Source of the DNA: Chitinophagales bacterium
GTDB lineage: Bacteria; Bacteroidota; Bacteroidia; Chitinophagales; Chitinophagaceae
NCBI GenBank assembly: GCA_026931905.1
Contig: JAIXLB010000074.1
Coordinates: 1 to 34,902 of the forward strand
DNA: 34,902 nt
Direction of reading: 5' to 3'
Within the stretch, counting starts at the first letter, position 1; every line of letters starts with the position of its first letter. The notes beneath the pieces were generated by a model, which made no database searches, was not told the origin of the DNA, and was given only the letters and a program-made list of their open reading frames with translations. A program made the position numbers and the translations under genes. Shown here one piece after another: positions 7,728 through 16,185 of the stretch.

Positions 7728-7841
7728 ATGGGTAGAGGTGATAAAAAAACTACTAAAGGAAAACGTTTTAAAGGCTCTTATGGTAAAAGCAGACCTCAAA
7801 AAACAAAATCAAGTACTAAAAGTGCTGCAAAAGCATCTTAA
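7728..7841 (+). CDS. 30S ribosomal protein bTHX
   Basis: Very short, strongly basic protein of 37 residues: MGRGDKKTTKGKRFKGSYGK, followed by SRPQKTK and a Ser/Lys/Ala tail. The opening MGRGDKKT..GK.FKGSYGK.RP is the signature of the small-subunit protein THX, which sits in the head of the 30S particle in Thermus and is widespread in Bacteroidota. The frame runs from ATG 7728-7730, behind an A-rich stretch, to TAA 7839-7841, and is closed by its own terminator 24 bases later. It is easy to miss at this size. The terminator upstream suggests its own promoter; a near-consensus TAAATTTA lies about 25 bases before the start. Confidence 0.92.
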   Translation: MGRGDKKTTKGKRFKGSYGKSRPQKTKSSTKSAAKAS

Positions 7842-7865
7842 TTTTTAGTGCTTAACAACAATATT

Positions 7866-7893
7866 GCCTGCTAATTTTTATGCAGGCTTTTTT
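7866..7893 (+). terminator. Intrinsic terminator of the bTHX gene
   Basis: GCCTGC (7866-7871) pairs perfectly with GCAGGC (7882-7887) and is followed by six T. It lies 24 bases after the bTHX stop. Confidence 0.9.
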
Positions 7894-7922
7894 GTTTTAT
7901 TGAGCAACACTTTATTTTAAAC

Positions 7923-7952
7923 TTGATTGTATGTATAAAGCCTTTATTTTTG
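7923..7952 (+). promoter_or_regulatory. Sigma-A type promoter of the beta-helix lipoprotein gene
   Basis: TTG (7923-7925) and TATTTTTG (7945-7952) are exactly 19 bases apart, a very good match to the Bacteroidota consensus. The box ends 8 bases before ATG 7961. It therefore overlaps the longer open frame from 7931 and argues that translation starts at 7961, on a leader of only a few bases. Confidence 0.7.
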
Positions 7953-7960
7953 AAAGAAGT

Positions 7961-9364
7961 ATGAAGCAAATTGTAGGATTTTTTTTATTGTGTTGTATTG
8001 TAATAACCTGTATTACATCTTGTAAAAAAGAAGGCTTTATTACAAGCTCTGATGCTTTACTTAGAACATCTGTAGATACATTACATTATGATACAGTTTT
8101 TACTTCTACAGGTTCTATTACACAGTCTTTTAAAATTTATAATCCTAACGATAAAAAGTTATTGCTCTCCAACATACAATTAATGGGTGGCAATACTTCT
8201 TATTTTAAAATAAATGTAGATGGTATTGCAGGTACTTCTTTTAATAATATTGAAATAAATGCCAACGATAGTATTTATGTTTTTGCAATGGTTACTATTA
8301 ATCCCAATGCAAATAATTTGCCTTTTATTGTGCAAGACAGTATTAAAATAGATTACAATGGCAATACACGTTTTGTGCAATTAGATGCTTACGGACAAAA
8401 TGCTGTTTTTTTACGAAACACTTTAGTAACAACAGATAGCACTTGGCATAAAGATTTGCCTATTGTTATTTTGGGTTCATTAACTGTACAACCTTCTGTT
8501 ACATTAACCATTGACAAAGGCACGAAAGTTTATTTTCATGCAGATGCCCCAATGCTTGTGCATGGCTCATTACAAGCTATTGGAGAAAAATATGATAGCA
8601 CTAAAATTGTTTTTACTGGCGATAGATTAGATGATCCTTATAGAGATTTTCCAGGTGGCTGGCCAGGTATTTATTTTTTTGATAACAGCTTTAATAATGT
8701 GTTGCAACACTGCATTATTAAAAATGCTTATCAAGGAACTATTGCACAAAATCCATCCATTAATCTTAACCCAAAAGTTACTTTGAATGAATGTATTTTA
8801 GACAATATTTATGATGTAGCCATAGGAGCAACAAATTCTTCTATCAATGCAAATAATTGTTTGGTAAGTAATTGTGGCTACAATATTTTTTTAACAGCAG
8901 GAGGTAATTATAATTTTAAACATTGTACGGTAGTAAGCTATGGCAATTTTTATTTGCAACATAAATATCCTGTGCTTACCGTAAGTAATATTGTTAATCA
9001 AACAACATCGAACGACATCAATGCCAATTTTACAAACTGTATTTTTTATGGAGAAGGCGGCATTCCCGATGATGAAATTTTAATAAAAAAACAAGGCAAT
9101 ACATTGTTTAATGTAACCTTCAATAACACTTTGTATAAATTAAAAAGCAACGAACCTGCAACTGCTAATTTTATTGGCAATAAATTAAAAAATGCTCCAC
9201 CAGGTTTTGATAGTATTAATATAGCAAATCGTTATTACAACTTTCATTTAAGAGCCAACTCAAGTGCTTTGCAAAAAGGCAGTAATGCTGGTTTATTATT
9301 TGATTTAGATGGCAACAACAGAAATATAAATACGCCAGATTTGGGTTGTTACGAAAGGCAATAA
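7961..9364 (+). CDS. Right-handed beta-helix lipoprotein, choice-of-anchor-like
   Basis: Exported lipoprotein of 467 residues, function unknown. The start at 7961 gives MKQIVGFFLLCCIVITCITSC, a clean lipoprotein signal with lipobox ITSC; the frame is open back to 7931, but that stretch is the promoter. Residues about 35-120 look like a beta-sandwich domain (SFKIYNPNDKKLLLSNIQL). From about 160 onward come short beta strands with N-rich turns (VTLTIDKGTKVYF, LVHGSLQAIG, LQHCIIKNAYQGTI, VTLNECILDN), typical of a right-handed parallel beta helix. The end, DLDGNNRNINTPDLGCYERQ, resembles the GxxDLGxYE closing motif of choice-of-anchor Q proteins. I see no catalytic residues that would mark it as a lyase or glycosidase. 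It is probably cell-surface or periplasmic. Confidence 0.75.
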   Translation: MKQIVGFFLLCCIVITCITSCKKEGFITSSDALLRTSVDTLHYDTVFTSTGSITQSFKIYNPNDKKLLLSNIQLMGGNTSYFKINVDGIAGTSFNNIEINANDSIYVFAMVTINPNANNLPFIVQDSIKIDYNGNTRFVQLDAYGQNAVFLRNTLVTTDSTWHKDLPIVILGSLTVQPSVTLTIDKGTKVYFHADAPMLVHGSLQAIGEKYDSTKIVFTGDRLDDPYRDFPGGWPGIYFFDNSFNNVLQHCIIKNAYQGTIAQNPSINLNPKVTLNECILDNIYDVAIGATNSSINANNCLVSNCGYNIFLTAGGNYNFKHCTVVSYGNFYLQHKYPVLTVSNIVNQTTSNDINANFTNCIFYGEGGIPDDEILIKKQGNTLFNVTFNNTLYKLKSNEPATANFIGNKLKNAPPGFDSINIANRYYNFHLRANSSALQKGSNAGLLFDLDGNNRNINTPDLGCYERQ

Positions 9365-9382
9365 TTCAAGTTTGTTCAAATT

Positions 9383-10699
9383 TTATTTTAATTTTTCAAG
9401 CATATCAATCACACCTTCTCTTTTTAAAATTAAATAGCCAACTCTATCATTACTCACACCATTTTTTAAATGGTAATTAAAAATAAGTTTTTCATTGCTA
9501 ATACTTGTTTCAAAATATTTGAATTGAATATTAGCATGTTTTTTTAAATCATCTGCAATTTCATATAAATGCGTTGAAAGAATAAACAAAGCATTTTGCA
9601 TTTTATATAACCCTTCAATAACAATAGTACTGCACTTCATGGCATCTTGCACATTGGTACCTTTAAACAATTCATCAATTAAAATCAACCAATTTTTTCC
9701 ATTGCTAATTTTTTCTACTGTGTTTTTTATGCGTTGCACTTCGTTAAAAAAATAGCTTTCGCCTTTCATAATATTATCAGTAACCTGTATGTTGCTCAAC
9801 AAACCATCAAACAAACTTATTTTCATATTTTTTGCAGGAACACCCATACCTAATTGAGCCAAATAAACACTTACGCCAACAGCTTTTATAAAAGTGCTTT
9901 TTCCAGCCATATTTGCTCCAGTTAAAAAAAGAAAATTTTGCTTTTCATCTAAAGTAAAAGAATAGCTTACAGCTTGCTGTAACAAAGGATGATAGAGTTC
10001 TTCTGCATCAATAAATGGTTGAGATGAATTTTGAATTTCTGGAAAAATAAAACTGTGTTCTGTACAAGCAATAGCCAAACTTATATAAGCATCTATTTGC
10101 TCAAAAACATGGAGTAATTGGTTGATGTTGTGTTTAAAATCTGTTCTTAAAAATCGGGCAAATTTTAAAATACTTTTATCTGCTAATGCTTTAGGATTAT
10201 CTGTTTGTAAAATTTCTTCAATTATAGATTTGTTGAGTAAGAGGTTTATTTTTTCTTTCCAATAATCCATTTTTTTACCATGAGCATTGGTAAGAAGTTG
10301 TTGAATCATTTTTATTCCTTTTATAAAATAAATACAATGCTCAACTGAATATTTGGTTAATGAAAAATCTTCTTTATTAAGCAGTTTATAAAAAAAAGTG
10401 TTGATGTTTGTTGGCTCGTTTGAATGTATTGTCAATGGGGTTTCATAAAATTTTTCAATAACCATTAATGTTCCATTGTTAATGGTATGTTTCCATCGAG
10501 GCAATAATAATTGCAGTTGTTGTATGGTATTTTGTGCATCTTCAATTTCAGCAAGTGTAGATAAAGGATTGTTTAAGATGTAATGTAAATAATCTTTGCC
10601 TCTGCTGGTAGTGGTATAATTTAATAAATGAAAGATAGAAAGGTTTTCATCAGTACTAAATAAAGACAAATCCAACTGTGTTATTTTATCAACTTGCAT
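9383..10699 (-). CDS. MutS-like DNA-binding ATPase without mismatch-recognition domain
   Basis: 438-residue member of the MutS family keeping only the lever/core and ATPase parts. The ATPase has Walker A GANMAGKST (261-269), Walker B LILIDE (338-343) followed by LFKGTN, and the switch STHLYEIAD (375-383). The N-terminal mismatch-recognition domain with the Phe-x-Glu motif is absent, so it is unlikely to be the main mismatch repair MutS. There is also no Smr nuclease domain as in MutS2. Similar short MutS-related proteins occur in many Bacteroidota, with no firm function known to me. It lies 27 bases after pyrC on the same strand and may be co-transcribed. Its end faces the beta-helix lipoprotein gene with an 18-base gap. 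Confidence 0.85.
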   Translation of the reverse strand: MQVDKITQLDLSLFSTDENLSIFHLLNYTTTSRGKDYLHYILNNPLSTLAEIEDAQNTIQQLQLLLPRWKHTINNGTLMVIEKFYETPLTIHSNEPTNINTFFYKLLNKEDFSLTKYSVEHCIYFIKGIKMIQQLLTNAHGKKMDYWKEKINLLLNKSIIEEILQTDNPKALADKSILKFARFLRTDFKHNINQLLHVFEQIDAYISLAIACTEHSFIFPEIQNSSQPFIDAEELYHPLLQQAVSYSFTLDEKQNFLFLTGANMAGKSTFIKAVGVSVYLAQLGMGVPAKNMKISLFDGLLSNIQVTDNIMKGESYFFNEVQRIKNTVEKISNGKNWLILIDELFKGTNVQDAMKCSTIVIEGLYKMQNALFILSTHLYEIADDLKKHANIQFKYFETSISNEKLIFNYHLKNGVSNDRVGYLILKREGVIDMLEKLK

Positions 10700-10726
10700 A
10701 ATTGTATAGCCGAAATTTTTAAAAAA

Positions 10727-12067
10727 TTATCTATCAAATTTTAGTCGTTGCCCTTTTATTGCTTCATTAAAAATTCCATTTTCATACACCAAATTTCCAT
10801 TTACAAAAGTGTGTGTTACAGAAGCATTAAAATTAAACCCTTCTAATGGACTCCATTTGCATTTATACAAAATATTTTCTTTAGTTACTGTTTGTGGTTT
10901 ATTCATATCTACTAAAGCTAAATCAGCAAAATAGCCTTCTTTAATAAATCCTCTTTGTTTTATGTTGTAACATTCAGCAACAGCTTGACTCATTTTTTCA
11001 GCTACTTTTTCTATAGATATTTTTCCTTGTTGAACATAATACAACATGAGTTGTAAGGCATGTTGCACTAAGGGCAAACCAGCATGAGCATTTTCGTAAG
11101 AAACATTTTTTTCTTCTAAAGTATGAGGTGCATGGTCGGTAGCAATAATATCTAACTTATTATCTAATAAAGCTTGCCATAAAGCAGTTTTATTTTCTGC
11201 TGTTTTAATAGCTGGATTGCATTTTATTTTATTCCCCAAGCTTGCATAATCGTTTGCTGTAAAATGTAAATGATGCACACAAACTTCAGCAGTTATTTTT
11301 TTTTCTTTTAATGGCATCATGTTGCCAAATAATTGTAATTCTTTGGCAGTACTGATGTGTAAAATATGTAAACGAGTATCATGCTTTTGTGCTAATTGTA
11401 TAGCTTTTAAAGAACTTTCATAGCAAGCATCTTCGTTTCTTATAATTGCATGGTCGGCTGGTTCTAAAACTGCTTTTTCTTTTTTTAATTTTTCTAAATT
11501 GTTTAAAATAATAGATTCTTCTTCGCAATGTGTAGCTATTAAAAGTTCTGCATTGGCAAATATTTTATCTAACAAAATAGGATTATCCACTAACAAATTT
11601 CCTGTACTGCTGCCCATAAATATTTTTATACCACACACTTCGTTTTTTTTGTCGTTTGTTTTCATTAATTCATCATAATTATCATTTCCAGTACCCATAA
11701 AAAACGAATAATTAGCCAAAGAATTTTGGTGAGCAATATTGTATTTTTCTTCTAACAATTCTTGCGTAAATACAGGAGGTTTGGTATTGGGCATTTCCAT
11801 GAAACTCGTTGTACCACCTGCAATAGCAGCTTTTGCTTCTGTATAAATAGTTGCTTTATGTGTAAGTCCAGGTTCTCTAAAATGTACTTGATCATCTATA
11901 ACGCCAGGCAGTAAAATTTTATTACTGCCATTAATTTCATTTACATTTTCATTGGTGTTAATAACTCCTCCAACTTTTTCAATAATTGCATTTTTTATCA
12001 ACACATCACCATAAATGCTTTGCCCTTCATTCACTATCCTTGTATCTTTAATTAAATAATTGCTCAT
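10727..12067 (-). CDS. pyrC: Dihydroorotase
   Basis: 446-residue amidohydrolase catalysing cyclisation of carbamoyl-aspartate to dihydroorotate in pyrimidine synthesis. Seen in order: GVIDDQVHFREPGLTHKATI (55-74), the carbamylated Lys148 in GIKIFMG, His180 in ATHCEEE, His237 in LHILHIS, and Asp311 in ATDHAPHT. The family normally starts with a HxH metal site; here the first His is Gln60 (Q-V-H). I recall the same DDQVHFREPG form from other Bacteroidota dihydroorotases, so it is probably a lineage trait and the enzyme is probably active. Length agrees with type I enzymes. The start is ATG 12065-12067, leaving only 37 bases to the divergent barrel gene. A MutS-like gene follows. Confidence 0.92.
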   Translation of the reverse strand: MSNYLIKDTRIVNEGQSIYGDVLIKNAIIEKVGGVINTNENVNEINGSNKILLPGVIDDQVHFREPGLTHKATIYTEAKAAIAGGTTSFMEMPNTKPPVFTQELLEEKYNIAHQNSLANYSFFMGTGNDNYDELMKTNDKKNEVCGIKIFMGSSTGNLLVDNPILLDKIFANAELLIATHCEEESIILNNLEKLKKEKAVLEPADHAIIRNEDACYESSLKAIQLAQKHDTRLHILHISTAKELQLFGNMMPLKEKKITAEVCVHHLHFTANDYASLGNKIKCNPAIKTAENKTALWQALLDNKLDIIATDHAPHTLEEKNVSYENAHAGLPLVQHALQLMLYYVQQGKISIEKVAEKMSQAVAECYNIKQRGFIKEGYFADLALVDMNKPQTVTKENILYKCKWSPLEGFNFNASVTHTFVNGNLVYENGIFNEAIKGQRLKFDR

Positions 12068-12073
12068 TACTTT

Positions 12074-12081
12074 TATTTTTG
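12074..12081 (+). promoter_or_regulatory. Putative -7 box of the barrel gene pair
   Basis: TATTTTTG matches TAnnTTTG and lies 23 bases before ATG 12105. No TTG lies at the ideal spacing. The box sits in the 37-base gap to the divergent pyrC start, so the two promoters must overlap. Confidence 0.45.
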
Positions 12082-12104
12082 AATTTAATACTCAATATTA
12101 CAAA

Positions 12105-13757
12105 ATGCAAAGTATAAAAACTATTCTAACAATTTCAATGTTATTGTTTTGGTATATTGTTAATGCACAAACATCTTATACACCTTTAGGACATAAAGAG
12201 TATAATTTATTGGATAGATTAGATATAAAAACGAAGCAAACAGCTTTTGGTGCATCTTATTTAAAACCAGGCAACACAAGGCTTTTAGTAAAAGAAGTTG
12301 AAATAATTGATAGTTTACAAAGAAACAATAATCGTATTGCAGGAAGTTTAAGTAAGGTAGATAGATATAATATTACTCGCTTTTTAATGACCCATAAAGA
12401 ATATACTGCTTCATCTTCATCTTTCAATAATAAAAAAACATCTTTCAATGTTTTTGAAATTAATAAGCCCAAATTTTTCATGACTGTAAACCCTGCTGCA
12501 CAGGTAAAATATGGTTTTGAAACAGATAACAATCAAGGTAATTATTTAATGAGTGCAGGGCTTGAAGCTAAAGGTTTAATTGCTAAAAAAATTGCTTTTA
12601 ATGTATTTGCAACAGGTAATCAAGAAAGGACTCCATCTTATGTAAATGCTTTTACTGCTAAGTTTCATGCCATTCCTGGTTTTAGTAATTTTAAAAATAT
12701 TGATAATAATGCTGTACAATATTTTGATGTTAGAGCTTCTGCCTCTTGGACACTTGCTAAGTTTATGGATATGCAAGTTGGATATGATAGAAACTTTATT
12801 GGCAACGGAATGCGTAGTTTGTTTTTAAGCGATTTTAGTGGCAACTCCTTATTTTTTAAATCCAATATAAGATTATGGAAATTGAATTTTGAAAGCTTAT
12901 ACATACAGCTAACTCCTCAATTTGGAATTGTAAAAAAACGAGATTATAAAAAATATTTACGCATCAATACCTTAAGCTTTGATGCAACAAAATGGTTGAA
13001 CATTGGCATTTTTGATGGCGTTGTTTTTGGAAGAAAAAATCAATTTGAGTTAAATTATTTATTACCATTTACTTTTTTAAGAGCAATGGAACAACAAAGT
13101 GGAAGCCCTGATAATGCTATGCTTGGCTTGAATGTAAAAGCCAATATTAAACAGAGAGTTCAAGTATATGGACAACTATTGTTAGATGAATTTTTATTAA
13201 GTGAAATCAAAGCAAGCCGAGGTTGGTGGGCTAATAAATATGGTTATCAATTAGGTGTAAAATATATTGATGCCTTCAACATAAATAATTTAGATGTACA
13301 AGTAGAAAGCAACAGAGTAAGACCTTTTACTTACACACACTTTGATTCAGTTTCTAATTATAGCAACAACAATATGCCTATTGCACACCCTTTGGGTGCT
13401 GGGTTTCAAGAATTTATTGTTGCTGCTAAATACCAGCCTTTAAACAAATTGTATATAGATGCAAAATTCATGTATTACTACCAAGGGCAAGACTCTGCTG
13501 GAAAATATATGGGTACAAATATTTTAGAAGATTATAGCGACAGACCATTTAATTATGGATGGAAAATTGGCACAGGAGATAAAGCAACTTGTATGTATTT
13601 TAATGTAAATGCAGCTTATGAATTAAAAGAGAATTTATTTATTGATGCTGGAATTGTGCTGAGAAATTACAAATTAGCATCTGGTTATAACAACAGTACA
13701 GCCATTTTTAATGTTGGCTTTAGATGGAATATTACAAGAAGACAATTTGAATTTTAA
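12105..13757 (+). CDS. Outer membrane beta-barrel protein, Wzi-like (paralogue 1)
   Basis: Probable outer membrane protein of 550 residues. ATG 12105 gives MQSIKTILTISMLLFWYIVNA and a signal-peptidase site before QTSY; the longer frame from TTG 12060 would spoil the signal peptide. The mature part has many amphipathic strands with alternating aromatics and ends in RRQFEF, an aromatic C-terminal residue as in outer membrane barrels. The block KFMDMQVGYDRNFIGNG followed by RSLFLSDFS (about 220-245) resembles Wzi-type capsule-assembly barrels, so a role in surface polysaccharide attachment is possible, but I hold that loosely. It is clearly homologous along its length to the next gene, 24 bases downstream. 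Function unproven; location in the outer membrane is likely. Confidence 0.7.
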   Translation: MQSIKTILTISMLLFWYIVNAQTSYTPLGHKEYNLLDRLDIKTKQTAFGASYLKPGNTRLLVKEVEIIDSLQRNNNRIAGSLSKVDRYNITRFLMTHKEYTASSSSFNNKKTSFNVFEINKPKFFMTVNPAAQVKYGFETDNNQGNYLMSAGLEAKGLIAKKIAFNVFATGNQERTPSYVNAFTAKFHAIPGFSNFKNIDNNAVQYFDVRASASWTLAKFMDMQVGYDRNFIGNGMRSLFLSDFSGNSLFFKSNIRLWKLNFESLYIQLTPQFGIVKKRDYKKYLRINTLSFDATKWLNIGIFDGVVFGRKNQFELNYLLPFTFLRAMEQQSGSPDNAMLGLNVKANIKQRVQVYGQLLLDEFLLSEIKASRGWWANKYGYQLGVKYIDAFNINNLDVQVESNRVRPFTYTHFDSVSNYSNNNMPIAHPLGAGFQEFIVAAKYQPLNKLYIDAKFMYYYQGQDSAGKYMGTNILEDYSDRPFNYGWKIGTGDKATCMYFNVNAAYELKENLFIDAGIVLRNYKLASGYNNSTAIFNVGFRWNITRRQFEF

Positions 13758-13781
13758 TTACAATCTTGAAATAAAAATATT

Positions 13782-15458
13782 ATGAAATTTACAAAGCATA
13801 TTTTTTACTTAACCTTAATAACGCTTCCTGTTTTTTTACAAGCACAAAGCAGTTATTTAACCTTAGGAGGCAAAGAAGAATGGTTGCTAAACAGAATGGA
13901 TATAAAAGCAAATTCAAATGCTTTATCTTTTTCTTCTATAAAACCTTATAACAGAAAAAACATTGTTCATCAAGTTGATTATTGGGATAGTTTATACAAT
14001 GCTGGAAATAAAGCTGCAAAAAGGTTTTCGGAGATTGATAAATATAATATGCAACGCTTTTTAATGGCTAACAGTGAATGGAGCAAACCCAAAGAAATTT
14101 ACAAAAGTGAAAAGAGTATTCTAAAATATTTTTATACCAACCGTGCCAATATGGTTGATATGCAAAACGAAGATTTTATACTAATTGCCAACCCAATTAT
14201 AGATTATCAACAAGGCAGTAAAGGTGGTACAAGCAAAAGCACATTTATCAATACAAGAGGTGTCAATATGCGTGGAATTATTGGTAAAAAAATTGGCTTT
14301 CATTTTTATTTTACAGAAAATCAAGAAAGACTGGGAGATTATTTAAACGCTTGGAGAAGTAAATTTTTATCATACCCTGGCGGTGGTTATATAAAAACTT
14401 TCAAAGGAGATGGTGTAGATTATTTTGATGTAAGAGGAGGCATGAGTTGGAAGGTTACAAAGTTTATGGATATGCAATTAGCGTATGATAGAAATTTTAT
14501 TGGCAATGGTTTTAGAAGTTTATTTTTAAGTGATTTTAGTACCAATTATATGTTCTTAAAAGTAAACACACACTTTGGTAAATTTCAATATCAAAATATT
14601 TTTGCCGAATTAGTTTCTTATAAAAATGTAGGTAGCGATAGAGTTTTTCCAAGAAAATATTTTAGAGCAAGTTACTTGAATTTTAATGCTACAAAATGGT
14701 TGAATATTGGCTTGTTTGAAGGATTGATGTTGGGCAACACAAGCTCAATTAGCTTACCATTATTTAATCCTGTAATGTTTACAAATATATCTAACAATAA
14801 AGGAGATAAATCTTATGTAGGTTTTGATGTGAAAGCTAATGTAGCAAAAAGTTTTCAAGTATATGGGCAATTAATGATTGATAAATTAAAAACAGAAGAA
14901 TTAAAAAATGATTGGTGGGGTAACAGATTTGGCTATCAAGCAGGGTTAAAATATGTTGATGTATTTGGCATTAAAAATTTAGATGCACAAGTAGAAACAA
15001 ATGTTGTTCGCCCGTTTACTTATGCAGCATCTGATTCAGTTGCAAGTTACAATCATTACAATCAACCATTGGCACATCCATTAGGTTCAAATTTTAGCGA
15101 ATACATTGGAGTTGTTCGTTATCAGCCTTTGAAAAAATTATATTTGGAAGCTAAATTAATTTATTACAAACAAGGTTTGGATAGCAGTATTCTTGGTGTT
15201 AATCAAAATTACGGTAGTAATATTTTCGAGTTTATACAAACACGCCCATTTGATTATGGCTGGAAAGTTGGTACAGGAAATACAGCAACATGCACTATAC
15301 TTACACTACTTGCCAGTTATGAAATAAAAGAAAATTTATTTATTGACGTTTCCCTTTTATCAAGAAATTTTAAAACAATAACTTCAGGTACACACAATAC
15401 CAATGTTATTTCTGCAGGTGTAAGATGGAATATTGGCAGAAAGGAAATGTTGTTTTAA
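13782..15458 (+). CDS. Outer membrane beta-barrel protein, Wzi-like (paralogue 2)
   Basis: Second copy of the barrel family, 558 residues. The signal peptide is MKFTKHIFYLTLITLPVFLQA before QSSY. Shared landmarks with the upstream gene include LGGKE/LGHKE near the mature N-terminus, KFMDMQLAYDRNFIGNG, RSLFLSDFS, ATKWLNIG, QVYGQL, RPFTY, AHPLG, the pair GWK-VGTG-ATC / GWKIGTGDKATC, and the ending VRWNIGRKEMLF. Conservation is patchy, best in the C-terminal half, so the duplication looks old. The two genes are 24 bases apart and surely co-transcribed; they may form a hetero-oligomer or handle different ligands. A palindromic element with a T-run follows. The Wzi-like assignment rests on motif resemblance only. 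Confidence 0.7.
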   Translation: MKFTKHIFYLTLITLPVFLQAQSSYLTLGGKEEWLLNRMDIKANSNALSFSSIKPYNRKNIVHQVDYWDSLYNAGNKAAKRFSEIDKYNMQRFLMANSEWSKPKEIYKSEKSILKYFYTNRANMVDMQNEDFILIANPIIDYQQGSKGGTSKSTFINTRGVNMRGIIGKKIGFHFYFTENQERLGDYLNAWRSKFLSYPGGGYIKTFKGDGVDYFDVRGGMSWKVTKFMDMQLAYDRNFIGNGFRSLFLSDFSTNYMFLKVNTHFGKFQYQNIFAELVSYKNVGSDRVFPRKYFRASYLNFNATKWLNIGLFEGLMLGNTSSISLPLFNPVMFTNISNNKGDKSYVGFDVKANVAKSFQVYGQLMIDKLKTEELKNDWWGNRFGYQAGLKYVDVFGIKNLDAQVETNVVRPFTYAASDSVASYNHYNQPLAHPLGSNFSEYIGVVRYQPLKKLYLEAKLIYYKQGLDSSILGVNQNYGSNIFEFIQTRPFDYGWKVGTGNTATCTILTLLASYEIKENLFIDVSLLSRNFKTITSGTHNTNVISAGVRWNIGRKEMLF

Positions 15459-15521
15459 AAGCAATACTTTATGATGAACTGATATTTTGCTTCAATCAAT
15501 ATAAATTGATGTTATAATTTA

Positions 15522-15605
15522 TGTCATTCTGAACGAAGCGAAAAATGACTGAATTATAGGCAGATGTTTCACTTCGTTCAACAAGACATTTTTTTTGTTC
15601 AGAAT
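15522..15605 (+). repeat. Palindromic intergenic repeat, probably also a terminator
   Basis: TGTCATTCTGAACGAAGCGA (15522-15541) and the complementary TTTCACTTCGTTCAACAAGA (15567-15586) form an imperfect stem with core TGAACGAAG/CTTCGTTCA. Eight T follow at 15589-15596, so it should end transcription of the barrel operon. GTTCAGAAT (15597-15605) is a perfect complement of ATTCTGAAC in the left arm (15526-15534), giving an alternative fold. The sequence resembles the dispersed TTCTGAACGAAGTGAAG type repeat that I recall from Bacteroidota intergenic regions. Confidence 0.7.
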
Positions 15606-15616
15606 AACTTGGTATT

Positions 15617-16132
15617 TTATTTTACCAATTCAAGAGCTCCAACAAATACCTCTTTGTTTTTAGTATAAAAATCGGTAGGAGCTATACAAAAAAATGTAAA
15701 CATGTGCGAGCCTATGAAAATAGTTTTTATAAAAGCTTTTTTTCCTTTTGCTTGTACATCTCCTTCTAAATTGTAAGATACAAATCCATTCCATTTTACA
15801 ATTTCAGATTTTTTTAATTCTAACCCCTCCATTTGAGCAGTAAAACCTGTTTTAAATTGTTCAAAAAACTCTTCAGTTTCAACCATACTTGCAAGTGTAG
15901 CAGAATCTAAACCCATAGTTTCAAGATCAGCATAAGTAGCTGTATAGGTAGTAGAATCATCGCCTACAGCTTTATAGGCTACATTTTCTTGCAAAACTTC
16001 CGGAGCTTTAGGAAATTTTACTATTACTTTATTACTTATTTTTTGTGATACCCAATTTGTTTGAGCATTTGCATTTGCAGCAAAAAATAATACAGCTATA
16101 ACTGGTAGAATAAATTTGAATAACTTTTTCAT
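15617..16132 (-). CDS. Small secreted protein, possibly PsbP/Mog1-like fold
   Basis: Exported protein of 171 residues with the signal peptide MKKLFKFILPVIAVLFFAANANA before QTNW. There is no lipobox, so it should be periplasmic or secreted. The body reads as one small alpha/beta domain: a strand pair ending in VIVKFPKAPEVLQ, a helix-rich middle (about 70-115), then NGFVSYNLEGDVQAKGKKAF, IKTIFIGSHMFTFFCIAP and a closing helix ending GALELVK. This order recalls the PsbP/Mog1-like sandwich (DUF1795 type), but that is a pattern impression. It lies 53 bases after the L,D-transpeptidase gene on the same strand and may share its transcript. No function assigned. Confidence 0.7.
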   Translation of the reverse strand: MKKLFKFILPVIAVLFFAANANAQTNWVSQKISNKVIVKFPKAPEVLQENVAYKAVGDDSTTYTATYADLETMGLDSATLASMVETEEFFEQFKTGFTAQMEGLELKKSEIVKWNGFVSYNLEGDVQAKGKKAFIKTIFIGSHMFTFFCIAPTDFYTKNKEVFVGALELVK

Positions 16133-16185
16133 AATTTTTTTGTATAAAGCGTAAATAATATTTTGTGCAATAATAAGTATTAAAA

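Noticed and set aside
7931..7960. Longer start for the beta-helix lipoprotein at ATG 7931
   Set aside because: These bases contain the 19-base-spaced promoter, and ten extra polar residues would precede the lipoprotein signal peptide.
10727..12067. Dihydroorotase as an inactive pseudo-enzyme because of the missing first His
   Set aside because: All other catalytic residues are intact and, from memory, the same QVH form occurs in other Bacteroidota.
12060..12104. TTG start for the first barrel protein
   Set aside because: It overlaps the pyrC start codon and the -7 box and puts 15 residues before a clean signal peptide that starts at ATG 12105.
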